A stretch of 64,000 bases of DNA from Lactuca virosa (Eukaryota; Streptophyta; Magnoliopsida; Asterales; Asteraceae), in contig CAKMRJ010003334.1 in assembly GCA_928212115.1 (NCBI GenBank), positions 106,923,165 to 106,987,164 of the forward strand, written 5' to 3'. This document shows positions 10,666-21,105 of the stretch, piece by piece. Both the position numbers and the translations under genes were made by a program. Below the pieces are notes generated by a model. It worked only from the letters and a program-made list of their open reading frames with translations, did not search any database and was not told the origin of the DNA. Position 1 is the stretch's first letter, and every line of letters begins with the position of its first letter.

Positions 10666-13600
10666 ATGGTGTTCAAAATCCTCGAAAAAATCATGTCTAC
10701 ACAACCGATCGTCTCTTCGTCCTTTGCTCCTTCCATTCCAACCAAAAACCTACCACCTCCTCCGAGTGGACCCCCCACTCAGAGGAAAACTCCCGACACT
10801 TCCAAGAAAAGCACCCCCACAGTCGCTAATCCAGGAAGTTTGGGATCCTCAGGGCTCCAGGATCTGACTGCCTCAGTCACTACTGCAGAACTTTTCGCTA
10901 TGATGAGGAAAATGACGCAACAGGTGACCCAACAGCAGGAGGAGAATAGAGCACTACTCAAAGAAGTAGAGAGGATGAAGGCGGAATTTCAGAAATCCCA
11001 GGAATCTACGCCCAGAGTTGTGCAACCAAGGATCCTGGACTTCAATAACGTAGGATCCTCAAAAAATCGCCAAAATGACGCAACTCCTACCACTGTGGCG
11101 TTGCCCTGGGGGGCAACTATGGACAACTAAGCGTCCATGATCAATGATCTCAATGAGCTTTTCAACACTCCTAGAAAACCTTGACTCTAGTAACTTCTTA
11201 AACAACAATACTATTAATACTAACTACACTAATGTTGATGCAGGAATAAACCCGAACATGGCTAGGGAACTTCAACAATTAAGAAAAATGATCTTCACTG
11301 TACCCGGAGTGGTCCAACCAATACCAGAAGCATCCCCTACCAGCCACAGGATCTCGAGATTTGCTCCTGCGATAGCCGATACCAAAGTCCCTAAACGCTT
11401 CCAAACTCCCAGAATGAAGATATACGATGGGACTACAAATCCCGAAGAGCATAAGTGACAACCTGAAACTTTTCCCGTTATCCTTACCCAGTTTCCGTTA
11501 ATAAAATTTGGGTTTTTATTAAATTTCATCAAATTTATTAATTTGGGAAGGACCTTAAGTTTTAAATAAATAATATGTATTTTATACGATTCGGAATAAA
11601 CCGGGAATTACTCGAAAAACTTGAATCTTCCTCGAAAATCACCGAGTTCACGGTCAGGACGAGTTTACGACCGTAAACTCGTGTAGACCGTAAACCCGTT
11701 TACGGTCAGGTGGACTCCCCTTTTTGACCGAGAACTCTACCCTATATATAGATTATTTGGCCTTCAGTTCACACTTTAAACACTTCAAAGGCTTTCTCTC
11801 TCTACTCTCTCTCTACCTTCATCGAGTTTCCTCTAAGATCTTCAAGTTATCTTCAAGAATCCTCAAGAACACGGTTGTGTTTAGGACCGAAAACACCTTC
11901 CTTGCCTTCAAAAACCATAAGTATCATCCTCCCCTTCATGAATCGAGTAAAATCCTTCATTTTGGACTTAAGATCATCACCCTTTGCTTGAACAAAAGAG
12001 TTTACGGTCCTATGAATCTTCATAGACCGTAAACCCTTATAAAGGGTGTTCTTATAGCCTTTACCCTTCCTAAGGCTAAGCATGGTCCCTAGAATCCGAT
12101 GCCTTTGAATGAAGCCCTTGAAAACCATCATTTGTGCAAGATTTGATGAGTTTATGGTTGAATCTCCTTGGACCGTACACCCTTCAATGACCGTATGTTC
12201 ATGGGTCGTAAACCCATGAACCGTAAACCTTATGACCGTAAGGTCATTAGACCGTGAACTCCATGACCGTAAGGTCATTGGACCGTAAACACTAAGACCG
12301 TAAACCTAAGACCATGAACACTTGGACCGTGAACTCCAATGGTCATACCTCTTTGACCGTAAACTCTATAGGGTGGCCATATACCCTAGTTATGCAATCA
12401 TATGTGATTGTATCCCATAAATCTTACAGTTTCCTAGCCAATAAGGATGTTACCCTTCTTATTTAGTCGTTTATACACTAAATTCATACACATACATGTC
12501 TATATGTGTCTATTAGGATTTTGTGTGCTCAAGGTTACACCTGACACTCTGCACTCCTCTTCCAACCACACGTCAGAACCACTCACTACAGGTGAGTTCA
12601 TACCCTACGCTTTTTCTGAGTTTTTTCATGTTTTCAGGGGGGAATACAAGCAAAAGTACAAGGAAACTTCTGCTCAAAATATATTATTTTGTTTAAGATA
12701 ATTATATTTCCAGTATGCTTTTAACACGGAAAACAGTTTTTACCAAACGATTAAAAAATCAACACATAGAAACAGTTTTCAAAACCAGAACAATGAACTT
12801 ATGAATCATGTAGTAAAATGTACCATTTTATAAATGATTCATGTTAATCATAAAAGGATTTTCTATATTATTACTTGAAAATTTGTTAGTCTAAGTTGGA
12901 GACACGTCCTTGGTAACACTCACCACAAGAAACAGAGTGTAGGACTAGTACTTGTGACCAGAATCTCTTGTAGGGAGAGCGTGACTGTTGTGTATAGATC
13001 TATACGGGACTGACTATCCCGCACCTTGCTGCTAGCTACAGTGGGACCGGCACGTCTACGGGTGACAAAGTCATAAAGGATATTGGCTCCAGTACATGCC
13101 ATATCAAGTTAATGTATGGTCATGACCCTCGCAACGTAGATAGAAGAGATTTACTTTTGTAATAATGAATCAAGTGAACTAACCTCAAAGTAATAACCGA
13201 TTTAATTACTGGAGGGTATTAATAATAATATCTTCAGGACTTAGTTCATCACGGTTTTCTTTTATTTAGTTTTTAAGGCTAATATACCTCTCTGGGTGTA
13301 ACTAGGGTTTTTAAAAGAAAACTGATTTTATTAATACAAGTATGGTAGATACTTGCATACCTCAGTTTAAAACGAATAATCAACCATCAACCTTTAGGGA
13401 AAATATAGGATTTTTGCCGGGATAAACCGGCTATTCAAAACGGATTTGTTTAACATATAACCAACGGATATTCATATTCATTCCACGACACCTTGGATTG
13501 TACATATCTTGGTACGAATCTGGAAGTCATGGAAGGAATGGGTTTTCAAACACGCTTTTCATAAGAAAATATAGGATTTTCTTGAGGAACACTTTTCAAA

Positions 13601-14690
13601 AGGATCAAAGAACATTTTCCACTAAAAACTAAACGCTTATGAAATCACCAGCTTTATGCTGATATTCTTTCAAAATTGCTTGTATTCTCAGGGGATTAGT
13701 AGACAAGTACTTCCAGGAATTTGGAGAAGTTGGAGCATTAGAGTCACGTCTTTACTATTTCACTTTTGATATGAACAAAACTATGTATTAAACAATGTAA
13801 ACCTTTTTCACATATGTATTCAATGTCTGGTTGTGTTTACTATGCTTGCTATGATACAATTGTTGTGATACTACGCATGACGTCCTCCGTCCCAGAACGT
13901 TTCCGCCGTTCCGGTTTTGGGGTGTGACAGCATATAGCCCAATACAAAGAAAGGATGGAGATCATTCCCATCCTAGGGCACTTAAAGGAAGCTCGACTAT
14001 GCAAAGGTTTTGGTTCGACTCTTATAGGATCAATCTTCAAATGGCTACTAAACGTTCCCCTATACTATATTACTTCATTTGCACACTTAGTCAATATCTT
14101 TAATAACCAATTTTCTTGCAGCAAAAGCTTCGAGAAGATCACTAGTGATCTCTACCGTGTGGTTCAGGATCCTAAGGAAAAACTTAAGGACTTTGTTAAC
14201 AGGTTTGGCAGGGAAGCTCTGAGCATCCCCAACATTGACATGGCCACCGTTGTGGAAGCTTTTAAAATGGGATTAAGAAAGGATTCACTATTCTACGAAG
14301 ACCTTGTGATGACCCCATGCAAAAGATTGGATGAAGTCAGGTGTTGGGCATTGAGGTTCATAAGGCTCGAAGAAGATAGAGAGATCCAGAAGAGAAGCAA
14401 CCCTTCGGATCAATATGAGAACCCCAACATGAAGGCCGAATCCTCGACTCAAAGATCCTACAAATCGAAGCCCTACTCCAAACCGGATCATCACAGGGTT
14501 AATGCCCTTGAAGATGGAGGAGAAGAAGAAGAGCTTCCTAAAATCACTGACTATTGTTTTTCTGTGGATATTTCAGGTGTAATTCATGCCATGCAGGATC
14601 TTGGATATAAAGCAAGATGGCGAAAGAGAGACAACAAGTCCACCACTTGGAAAGACAAGGCCAAATAGTGAGCTTACCATGAAGACTTTG
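10666..14690 (+). pseudogene. Tat-element gag, interrupted by a solo LTR
   Basis: ATG at 10666 (GCCATGGTG context, just after the PBS) opens a frame with a Pro/Ser-rich N-terminus (residues about 25-65) and a short Glu/Gln-rich coiled-coil stretch. Stops occur at 11128 and soon after; the next readable frame is 11144-11453 (FQTPRMKIYDGTTNPEE). It resumes after the solo LTR at 13935 with QYKERMEII and a retrotransposon gag domain (WLLNVPLYYITSFAHLVNIF; ITSDLYRVVQDPKEKLKDFV; FKMGLRKDS). A Lys/Arg-rich tail ends at 14668; a CxxxC-H-C remnant appears past the stop. Gag forms the virus-like particle that packages element RNA. At least three nonsense changes make it non-functional. Confidence 0.85.
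11454..13929 (+). mobile_element. Gypsy solo LTR in Tat gag, TSD GCATA, GACCGTAAAC-rich
   Basis: A 2.48-kb insert begins (A/T)GTGACAACCTGAAA and ends GGGGTGTGACA, flanked by GCATA (11449-11453 and 13930-13934). The first base is A where related LTRs have T (compare TGTGACAACCCGAAA at 63911), probably one mutation. Outside it, the gag frame is continuous across one copy of the duplication. The LTR is in plus orientation: a TATA-like CTATATATAG lies near 11741-11750. Its 11640-12370 section reiterates GACCGTAAAC and its reverse GTTTACGGTC about twenty times. It has none of the GGATCC sites that fill its host. Confidence 0.92.
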
Positions 14691-15434
14691 GCCACATAAC
14701 GGAGGATTGCATAGCTTTACGAAAAGAAATCAGCTACCTCCTTAGCAAAGGACACCTCAAGGAGATCCTCTGGAGAAAAAGAGAAAAATCCAAGGAGAAC
14801 AGCCAAGATGATCGCAGGATCCCGGAGAAAACAGGATCTCCACCCTCTGACGCTAAGATAATTAACGTTATCTCAGGCGGATCTAACATATGTGGTACCT
14901 ATTATTCTCAGGCTAAAAGACACACCAAGGTCTCCAAAACAGAAAAGGAGGATAGGCCACGAAAGAATACCATGGTTAGAAGTGAAAAAGAAATTATGTT
15001 TAATAAGATTGACAGGGAAGGAATTTGGGATCCTCACCATGACGGACTCGTGATAACACTGTACATGGCCAACCATTTCGTCAGAAGGATCCTCGTTGAT
15101 GGAGGATCCTCGGTCAATATCGTACTCCTAGACGCACTGAAAAAGAATGAACATCCCAGAATCAGAGATAGTCAGAAGATCCTCAGTCCTCGTAGGATTT
15201 AGCGGGGAAACAAAACACACAGTTAGAGAAATAAAGCTACCAATATACATCGAAGGGGTAAAATCCATACAAAATCTATGTGTTATTGACACTTTGTCTT
15301 CATATAATGTGATACTAGGTAGAGCGTGGATCCACGAAAAGAAAGTGGTTCCATCAACATACCATCAGTGTGTGAAGATGCCCAATCCATGGGGAACAGT
15401 GAAGATCATGGGAGATCAACAAGAATCGAAATAA
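14690..15434 (+). pseudogene. Tat-element protease region
   Basis: After a stop at 14668 a readable frame continues, with a Lys-rich linker and then DREGIWDPHHDGLVITLYM and the retropepsin strand RRILVDGGSSVNIVLLDAL (near 15085-15145). Catalysis by aspartic proteases needs D-(T/S)-G; the VDGGSS form seen here also occurs in Tat-clade relatives, to my knowledge. A frameshift near 15180 moves to a second frame containing GFSGETKHTVREIKLPIYI and YNVILGRAWIHE, the conserved C-terminal block (Y-N-x-I-L-G-R). It lies between gag and RT as expected. Confidence 0.85.
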
Positions 15435-15539
15435 TGCTACAAAACCTCTATGAAATCTACGACCAAACCCCAACAAGCATAGCAATTAAGGGAGGGGGCA
15501 CGACATGTTCTAGAGACAAAGGAACAAGACGTAAAGGAA

Positions 15540-16520
15540 GTGCCACTAGGCATCGAGGATCCTGAAGCCAAAGTCCTCATAGGATCCTCAATGACTGAGC
15601 AGATTGAGCAGGGTCTATTGAAATTCTTCAAAACCAGAAGCAAGACATTCGCATGGAAACACGAAGATATGACAGGTATAGACAAAAATATTATTACTCA
15701 TAAACTTAATATTGATCCTTCTTTCAGACTAATACACCAAAAGAGAATGAAGTTTGCACCCAAAAGGAACCAAATCATCCAAGAGGAAATAAAAAAGCTC
15801 ATCAAAACAGGGATGATCAAGGAAGTAAAATTCCCAAGATGGCTAGCTAACGTGGTTGTCGTACAAAATAAAAACGGCAAATGGAGAGTGTGTGTAGATT
15901 ACACGGATCTCAACAAAGCTTGTCCTAAGGATACATTCCCTCTACCACATATTGACTCTATCATAGATGTGACGGCTGGCCATGAACTCCTGGCCTTCAT
16001 GGATGCTTCAGCACGATTCCAACAAATCCAAATGGAACCATCAGACCAAGAAGATACAACATTCATAACACCAACATGTATATATTGTTATACCGCAATG
16101 CCTTTTGGTCTTAAAAATGCAGGTGCGACATATAAAAGATTAGTGAATCGTATGTTCAAAGAAAAACTGGGGGACACCATGGAAGTTTATATTGAGCACA
16201 TGGTAGTAAAGTCGATGAAAGTCGAAGATCACCTTAGAGACCAAATGGAAGCATTTAACATCCTGGACGAATACAATATGAAGCTGAACCCACTCAAATG
16301 TCACTTTGGAATGAAGTTAGGCAAGTTCCTTCCATACATCGTAACCAAAAGAGGGATAGAAGCAAGCCGAGAACAAATAAAAGCAATCATGGAACTAAGA
16401 TCCCCGTCTTCAACAAAGGACACCCAGAGGCTAACCGGAAGAGTAGCAGAACTCAACAGGTTCATTTCAACATCCTCAGAACGGTGCAAGCCCTTATACG
16501 ATATCTTAAAAAAAGAATAA
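15540..16520 (+). pseudogene. Tat-element reverse transcriptase with altered active site
   Basis: The 326-codon frame covers most of the gypsy RT: the priming-side block HKLNIDPSFRLIHQKRMKFA, GMIKEVKFPRWLANVVVVQ, then GKWRVCVDYTDLNKACPKD, FPLPHIDSIIDVTAGHELLAF, MDASARFQQIQM, AMPFGLKNAGATYKRLVN. The catalytic loop, normally Y-(V/I)-D-D-M, reads YIEHM (near 16190-16204), so both aspartates are gone; MDASARF has an A where G is usual. This RT cannot polymerise. A stop at 16518 separates it from RNase H. The frame opens at 15540 inside the protease-RT linker and has no Met of its own in the polyprotein. Confidence 0.92.
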
Positions 16521-17022
16521 GAAATTTGAGTGGAAGGAGGAACACGAGAAAGCCTTTTAGGAACTCAAAACATATCTAAGCTCTGCTCCACTACTAGTGA
16601 AACCTATAGATGGAGAACCACTTATTCACTACCTCTCAGTATCCTCAAATGTGGTAAGTGTTGTTCTGGTCAAGGATCTTAACAGGGAGCAACATCCTAT
16701 CCATTATGTAAGTAAAAGTCTCCTGGATCCCAAAACCAGGTACTCTCATCTCGAAAAATTAATTCTTGCCTTAGTAACTGCTTCTACCAAATTAAGACAC
16801 TACTTTGAAACACACACTATACATGTAAAAACTAACTATCCTATCAAGAATGTCATGAGAAAACCAGAAATGTCACAAAGGATGGAAAAATGGTCGGTGA
16901 AATTAAGCACATTTGACATCAGATACGAACCAAGATCCGCCATAAAATCACAAGCATTAGCGGACTTTGTGGCTGACTTTAGTGATGATCTACAAAACGA
17001 AGTAGACATGGAAGCCAAGTGA
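16521..17022 (+). pseudogene. Tat-element RNase H (gypsy-type)
   Basis: Frame 16597-17022 contains LIHYLSVSSNVVSVVLVKDL, HPIHYVSKSLLDPKTRYSHLE, LILALVTASTKLRHYFETH and MEKWSVKLSTFDIRYEPRSA, ending ALADFVADFS. These are the consecutive strands of the RNase H that follows RT in gypsy elements; it removes genomic RNA from the RNA-DNA hybrid. The first catalytic Asp (usually in LYL-A-S-D/V-type strands) is not preserved, as in many Tat elements where this domain has decayed and a second RNase H has been added. Confidence 0.85.
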
Positions 17023-17040
17023 ATCCTAGAAGATGAACAC

Positions 17041-17670
17041 TTGGGAAGATGGACGTTGTTCACAGATGGAGCTTCAAATCAGAAAGGAACAGGCCTTAGG
17101 ATCATACTAAAGTCACCACAGGGGGACATCATACCCCAGGCAGTTAGTTGTGAATTCAACACTACTAACAACGAAGCAGAATACGAAGCACTCATCATGG
17201 GACTACAATTATCTAAGGATCTTCAAATCAAGGATCTCCAGGTATTTGTTGATTCTTGATTACTAACCAATCACTACAATGGATCTTAAGCAGTGAAAGG
17301 TGAAAAATTAGCATTATACCTAGAGATCCTCAAAAAATTAGCTTCTGATTTCGAAAACTTTAGCCTAACCCAAGTTCCCAGAAAAGAAAACACAGAAGCA
17401 GATGCACTAGCTAAATTAGGATCCTCCCTTAGGATCCCACCAGAAATGAAAATTCCTATAACTCACATAATAACCCCATCCATAGAAACCCTCTCCGACA
17501 AGCCAGAATATCCTAAGCGTCCGACAAGCATAGCAGCTATTGAAGATCCTGACCCCAGGATCCTCCCTGAAAGAGATGCCAACGAACAGGATCCTCAAAG
17601 AAGTCTGCTATCATGGACCCAACCCATTATGGAATATATCCAAAAGGGCACAATCCTGATAGGAGAATAA
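17041..17670 (+). pseudogene. Second (archaeal-type) RNase H of the Tat element
   Basis: GRWTLFTDGASNQKGTGLRI starts an RNase H1/archaeal-like fold: first Asp in FTDGAS, then TTNNEAEYEALIMGLQLS with the catalytic Glu, then LQVFVDS with the second Asp. A stop at 17258 and another at 17287 break the frame, which continues as VPRKENTEADALAKLGSSLR with the last catalytic Asp (E-A-D-A-L-A). An additional RNase H of this type is diagnostic for the Tat clade. The rest of the frame (to 17670) is an integrase-proximal linker rich in GAT CCT (Asp-Pro) codons. Confidence 0.9.
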
Positions 17671-17689
17671 AAGTGAAAGAGCATTCAGG

Positions 17690-18840
17690 ATGAGAGTCTC
17701 AAGATTCGTGTTAATCCAAGGTAAACTTTACAAAAAATCTGTGACAGGCCCATACCTAAGATGCTTGGAAGATCCTAAAGCTGCAGAAGTCTTAAAGGAT
17801 ATACACGAAGGAGATTGTGGCAATCACACCGGGGGCAGATCCTTATGCTCCAAAATACTGAGAACAGGATACTACTAGCCAACCATGAAGAAAGACTCCT
17901 TCTTACATGCTCAAAAATGTGATGCTTGCCAAAGACACAGCAACATCCTGCACCAACCGGTAGAACCTCTGCATCCTATTATCTCCCCATGGCCATTCAA
18001 GAAGTGGGGAATGGATATTGTAGGAAAATTACCAGTATCCCCAGGAGGAAAAGTATTCATGTTGGTGATGAGTGATTACTTCTACAAATGGATCGAAGCT
18101 GAAGCTTTCGTCCAGGTAAGAGACAAAGAGGTAGTATCGTTCATTAAACGTAATATCTTGACCAGATTCGGGATCTCGGCTGAGATCATATGCGACAATG
18201 GATCCCAATTTATTAGCAAAAGAACAGGAGACTTTTGCACAAGCTGGGGGATCAAAATGATAATGTCCACTCCTGTTCACCCCCAAGCTAATGGTCAAGC
18301 GGAGTCCAACAACAAAATCATAGTCAACAATTTGAAGAAAATGTTGGACCAAAAGAAGGGAATATGGGAAGAAGAACTTCCTTTCGTTTTATGGGTAGAT
18401 AGGACCACTTCCAAAGTGGTCACAGGTCAGACCCCCTATTCCTTGGTGTTTAGGACAGAAGCAGTAATCCTTACAGAAGTAGTGATCCCAATGGCAAAAT
18501 ACTTGCTGCAAGACCAAGAGAATAATGACAGGATCCTAGCACAGGATCTTGACACTATTGACGTGCTTAGGTATCTTGCCAAAATACGCATTTCTGCTCA
18601 CTAACAAAGAATCACCAAGGCTTACAATAGGAATATAAGGGTCAGAAGGTTCCAAATAGGAGACTTGGTATTAAGGAAAACATTCCAAAACACAAAGGAT
18701 CCTAGTGCAGGAAAATTGGCTCCCAATCGGGAAGGACCATATATTGTAGATGCTGAAGAAGGAAAAGGAGCATACTGGCCAGCAACACTCGAAGGAGAAG
18801 TTCTGCCAAGATCCTAGAATGCCATACACCTTAAAGCATA
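17690..18840 (+). pseudogene. Tat-element integrase
   Basis: The N-terminal zinc-binding part lies in 17690-17878 (VLKDIHEGDCGNHTGGRSL) and 17885 onward (QKCDACQRHSN), split by a TAG at 17876. The rve core follows: WGMDIVGKLPVSPG with the first Asp, EIICDNGSQFISK with the second, and HPQANGQAESNNKIIVNNL with the Glu, so the D,D-E triad is intact. PYSLVFRTEAVILTEV is the usual block before the C-terminal DNA-binding part. A stop at 18602 ends the frame; the next 200 bases carry RITKAYNRNIR and LVLRKTFQNTKDPSAGKLAP-like sequence in another frame. Integrase joins the cDNA to the host chromosome. One stop in the zinc region and one before the C-terminus disable it. Confidence 0.9.
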
Positions 18841-18949
18841 TTACATGTAAGTATGATCAAATGATCCGCAACAAAACCAAGGTACACATGTCCTTTACCT
18901 TAAAACTGTTATTATTACTGATTTTCTCTTCGAAGACATTACTAACTTA

Positions 18950-19409
18950 AGCATCGGAGGGGCGTTAGCTAGACTAACGCCCACCCTTAGCTAACGTTTT
19001 CTATGCAGAACAACATACGGTTGACGATCCTCAAGAGTGAAGATCCTAAAACATCAGGATCCTCACAATCGTAGATCCCGAAACGACAGGATCCTCAAAT
19101 TTGAACACCCTGAAGCACACGGATCTTGACACATAAAGATCCCAATACTTGGTAAACTCCATTATATTTAACGATATAATCCCTAAACTATCATGTACAC
19201 AAGCTAGAGACTAATCATCTTTCCTACGCCTAAGGGTACTTAATCCCCTCTAAGGTTTAAAGAGCTAATTACCTCTTTCACACGAACTAAGGTTTATACA
19301 CCTCGCTTGGACGCATGATATATATTTGTGGGATAAAGATAAGGGGATCATTTCACGATTCAGTGGCTTGGCAACCCTCTTATCTTTGAACACATGTTGA
19401 GATCCTTAT
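18950..19409 (+). other. Spacer after integrase; no gene
   Basis: Non-coding stretch within the Tat element. It contains an imperfect inverted repeat GCGTTAGCTAGACTAACGC (about 18963-18981) and several GGATCC/AGATCC words. No readable frame. Confidence 0.6.
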
Positions 19410-19720
19410 GGTTTATAATATTTTCATGTTATCCAGAAATCAGCATCATACCCCAGTGATTGCTTAAGGATTATAACATTTTCATGTTATCGGGATTTTA
19501 CCCCAGTAACTACTTGAGGCTTATAACATTTTCATGTTATCAAAGATTGGGATTTTGCCCCAGAAATTACACAAGACCTATACCACCTTCATGTTGTCAC
19601 ATGTTGGGAATTTTCCCCAGAAAATATAATCGGATTGTAACATTTTCATGTTACCTACCCAATAAATTATATCTCAAGTAGAGATCCTCCCCATAATATA
19701 ACATTGACGTGTTATCTATT
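19410..19720 (+). repeat. Tandem hairpin repeat (ATAACAT-TTTC-ATGTTAT units)
   Basis: Six units of about 50-60 bp each hold a small palindrome (19413, 19472, 19521, 19580, 19636, 19697) followed in most by ...GGGATTTTACCCCAG-like sequence. Most palindromes read ATAACATTTTCATGTTAT; the fifth is GTAACAT...ATGTTAC, so both arms changed together; the sixth keeps ATAACA...TGTTAT around a different loop; the fourth has lost pairing. Repeat arrays between integrase and 3' LTR are known from Tat-clade elements. ORF 19460-19681 is a translation of this repeat. Confidence 0.8.
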
Positions 19721-20319
19721 TTCCAAACAGGATTATCCTAAGAAGAAACTTCCACTAGAAGATCCAAGATCTTTATCTTGTAGGATCTCTGACGGTAAGG
19801 ATCCTCGCCTTTAAGGATCCTCATCGACCTTCTTTAGTAAGTAACCTCATTCCCAACATTGAACCAAAGTGCTCTCCTAAGTTGAAATTTACCCTCAGTA
19901 AACTCTCAAAGACTTAATGAGAAACCCGAAGACGATCAAGTTCTATATTTCCTTAACTTTGATTTTTAAAATCTAGGATCCTAAACCGATCACTAACATA
20001 TAAACTCTCGTCATGTCCGAATAATTCGCTATTCTGATATCTTCACGGAAGTCTTAAAAGTGTAGTTAAAAACTCCTATGAGTTGCGACTTAATCACTAA
20101 ACTTTTAAGAGAAACTTTTAGAATCAGTTATTGTTATCATCAGTTTGTTTTATTTGCAGGATCTTAACCATGCAAAGACCTTAATATTGCATTATGCAGG
20201 AAACGAAGAAAGACAAAAAGAAAATCAACCATTATATTTAATAACAAAAAGGCCTACATCCTTACAAAACCCATGCATTAAACATCAAAGGATTATACTG
20301 CCCTAATCACCTAAAAGGC

Positions 20320-20820
20320 CTAGACCTTAACCTGGTCATCATCGGCCTTCTTCTTCTTCTCCTCTTCCTCCCCTCTTGGCCGCACCACAGGATCCTCAGC
20401 TTCGGTGGCAGGCTTGCCGGTTAGCTGGGCTAACGCCTCACGCCATCCTATCACGTTCGAAGATCCTAAGTGTTCAAGATCCTCAGCCAGCTTGATCTTG
20501 GCATCCAGGATAACCACAGCAGCGCTCGCCTTCGCATCTGCTATCACCTCCTCAAGGTCTGCAAGGTGCTCCTCCTCTTTCTCGGCCTTCTGCTTGCTCA
20601 ACAGCTCTACCCTCTGGAGAAGATCTTCGTTGGTGGCCTTCCAGATTTTCTCTTGTTCCTTTAGAGCGTACTCGGATTTCTCAGCCCGGATCCTAAGATC
20701 GTTCGTGCATTGAGAAATATGAGTGGAGACCTGGAAGAAACACAGAGATCGGAAAGAAAACAGGTATGAAAAATAAAGTCTTTCACGCAGGAAACTTACA
20801 GCCTGGGAGAAAGAGATCAT
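20320..20820 (-). CDS. Downstream part of the antisense extra ORF, coiled coil
   Basis: The minus-strand frame encodes a Glu/Lys-rich helix with heptad-like spacing (EKSEYALKEQEKIWKATNED, VELLSKQKAEKEEEHLADL, DAKIKLAEDLEHLG), then an acidic/basic tail (EEEEKKKK). Residues 10-30 of the raw frame are aromatic and out of character; they coincide with a 69-bp segment (20799-20731) that has a GTAAGT donor and a TTCTTCCAG acceptor and looks like a translated intron. Removing it keeps the frame. Its neighbour upstream on the same strand is the domain-bearing ORF at 21981-21106. No function is assigned; a structural or Gag-like role is only a guess. Confidence 0.6.
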   Translation of the reverse strand: MISFSQAVSFLRERLYFSYLFSFRSLCFFQVSTHISQCTNDLRIRAEKSEYALKEQEKIWKATNEDLLQRVELLSKQKAEKEEEHLADLEEVIADAKASAAVVILDAKIKLAEDLEHLGSSNVIGWREALAQLTGKPATEAEDPVVRPRGEEEEKKKKADDDQVKV

Positions 20821-20917
20821 CTTCCCAAGAGCATCCTGAAGATTGAGGCCCTATAAACTAAAATTTGTGGCCCCGAAATTATTTCTCTTTCAGGATCCCG
20901 GAGTCTTTACGACCAGG

Positions 20918-21048
20918 TTAAAGTTGGGCTTTCTTTGGAGGAACCGGAATAGAAGACTTTTCTTGCTTGATTCTGACCAGGCCACTGGTCATATCATCCT
21001 CGAGGTCATCTAGAGTGAAGCAAGCACTGGAGCAAACGGTCCTGGAAC
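20918..21048 (-). pseudogene. Possible middle exon of the antisense extra ORF
   Basis: A canonical donor (ACAG|GTACGC at 21129/21128) and acceptor (TGTGCAG|GTTCC at 21049/21048) define an 80-bp intron. Joining keeps the frame of the upstream ORF open for about 43 more codons, with acidic (DDLEDDMTSGL) and Lys-rich (IKQEKSSIPVPPKK) composition, to a TAA at 20918-20920. Whether a further intron or a nonsense mutation separates it from the coiled-coil exon cannot be decided here. Confidence 0.45.
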
Positions 21049-21105
21049 CTGCACAGAACATAAGGATCCTAATAAGACCAAGGATCTTAGGAAAACTACT
21101 TGAAG

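Noticed and set aside
20405..20713. Plus-strand ORFs opposite the coiled-coil ORF
   Set aside because: Shadows of the minus-strand Glu/Lys-rich frame; Ser/Ala-rich translation of antisense codons.
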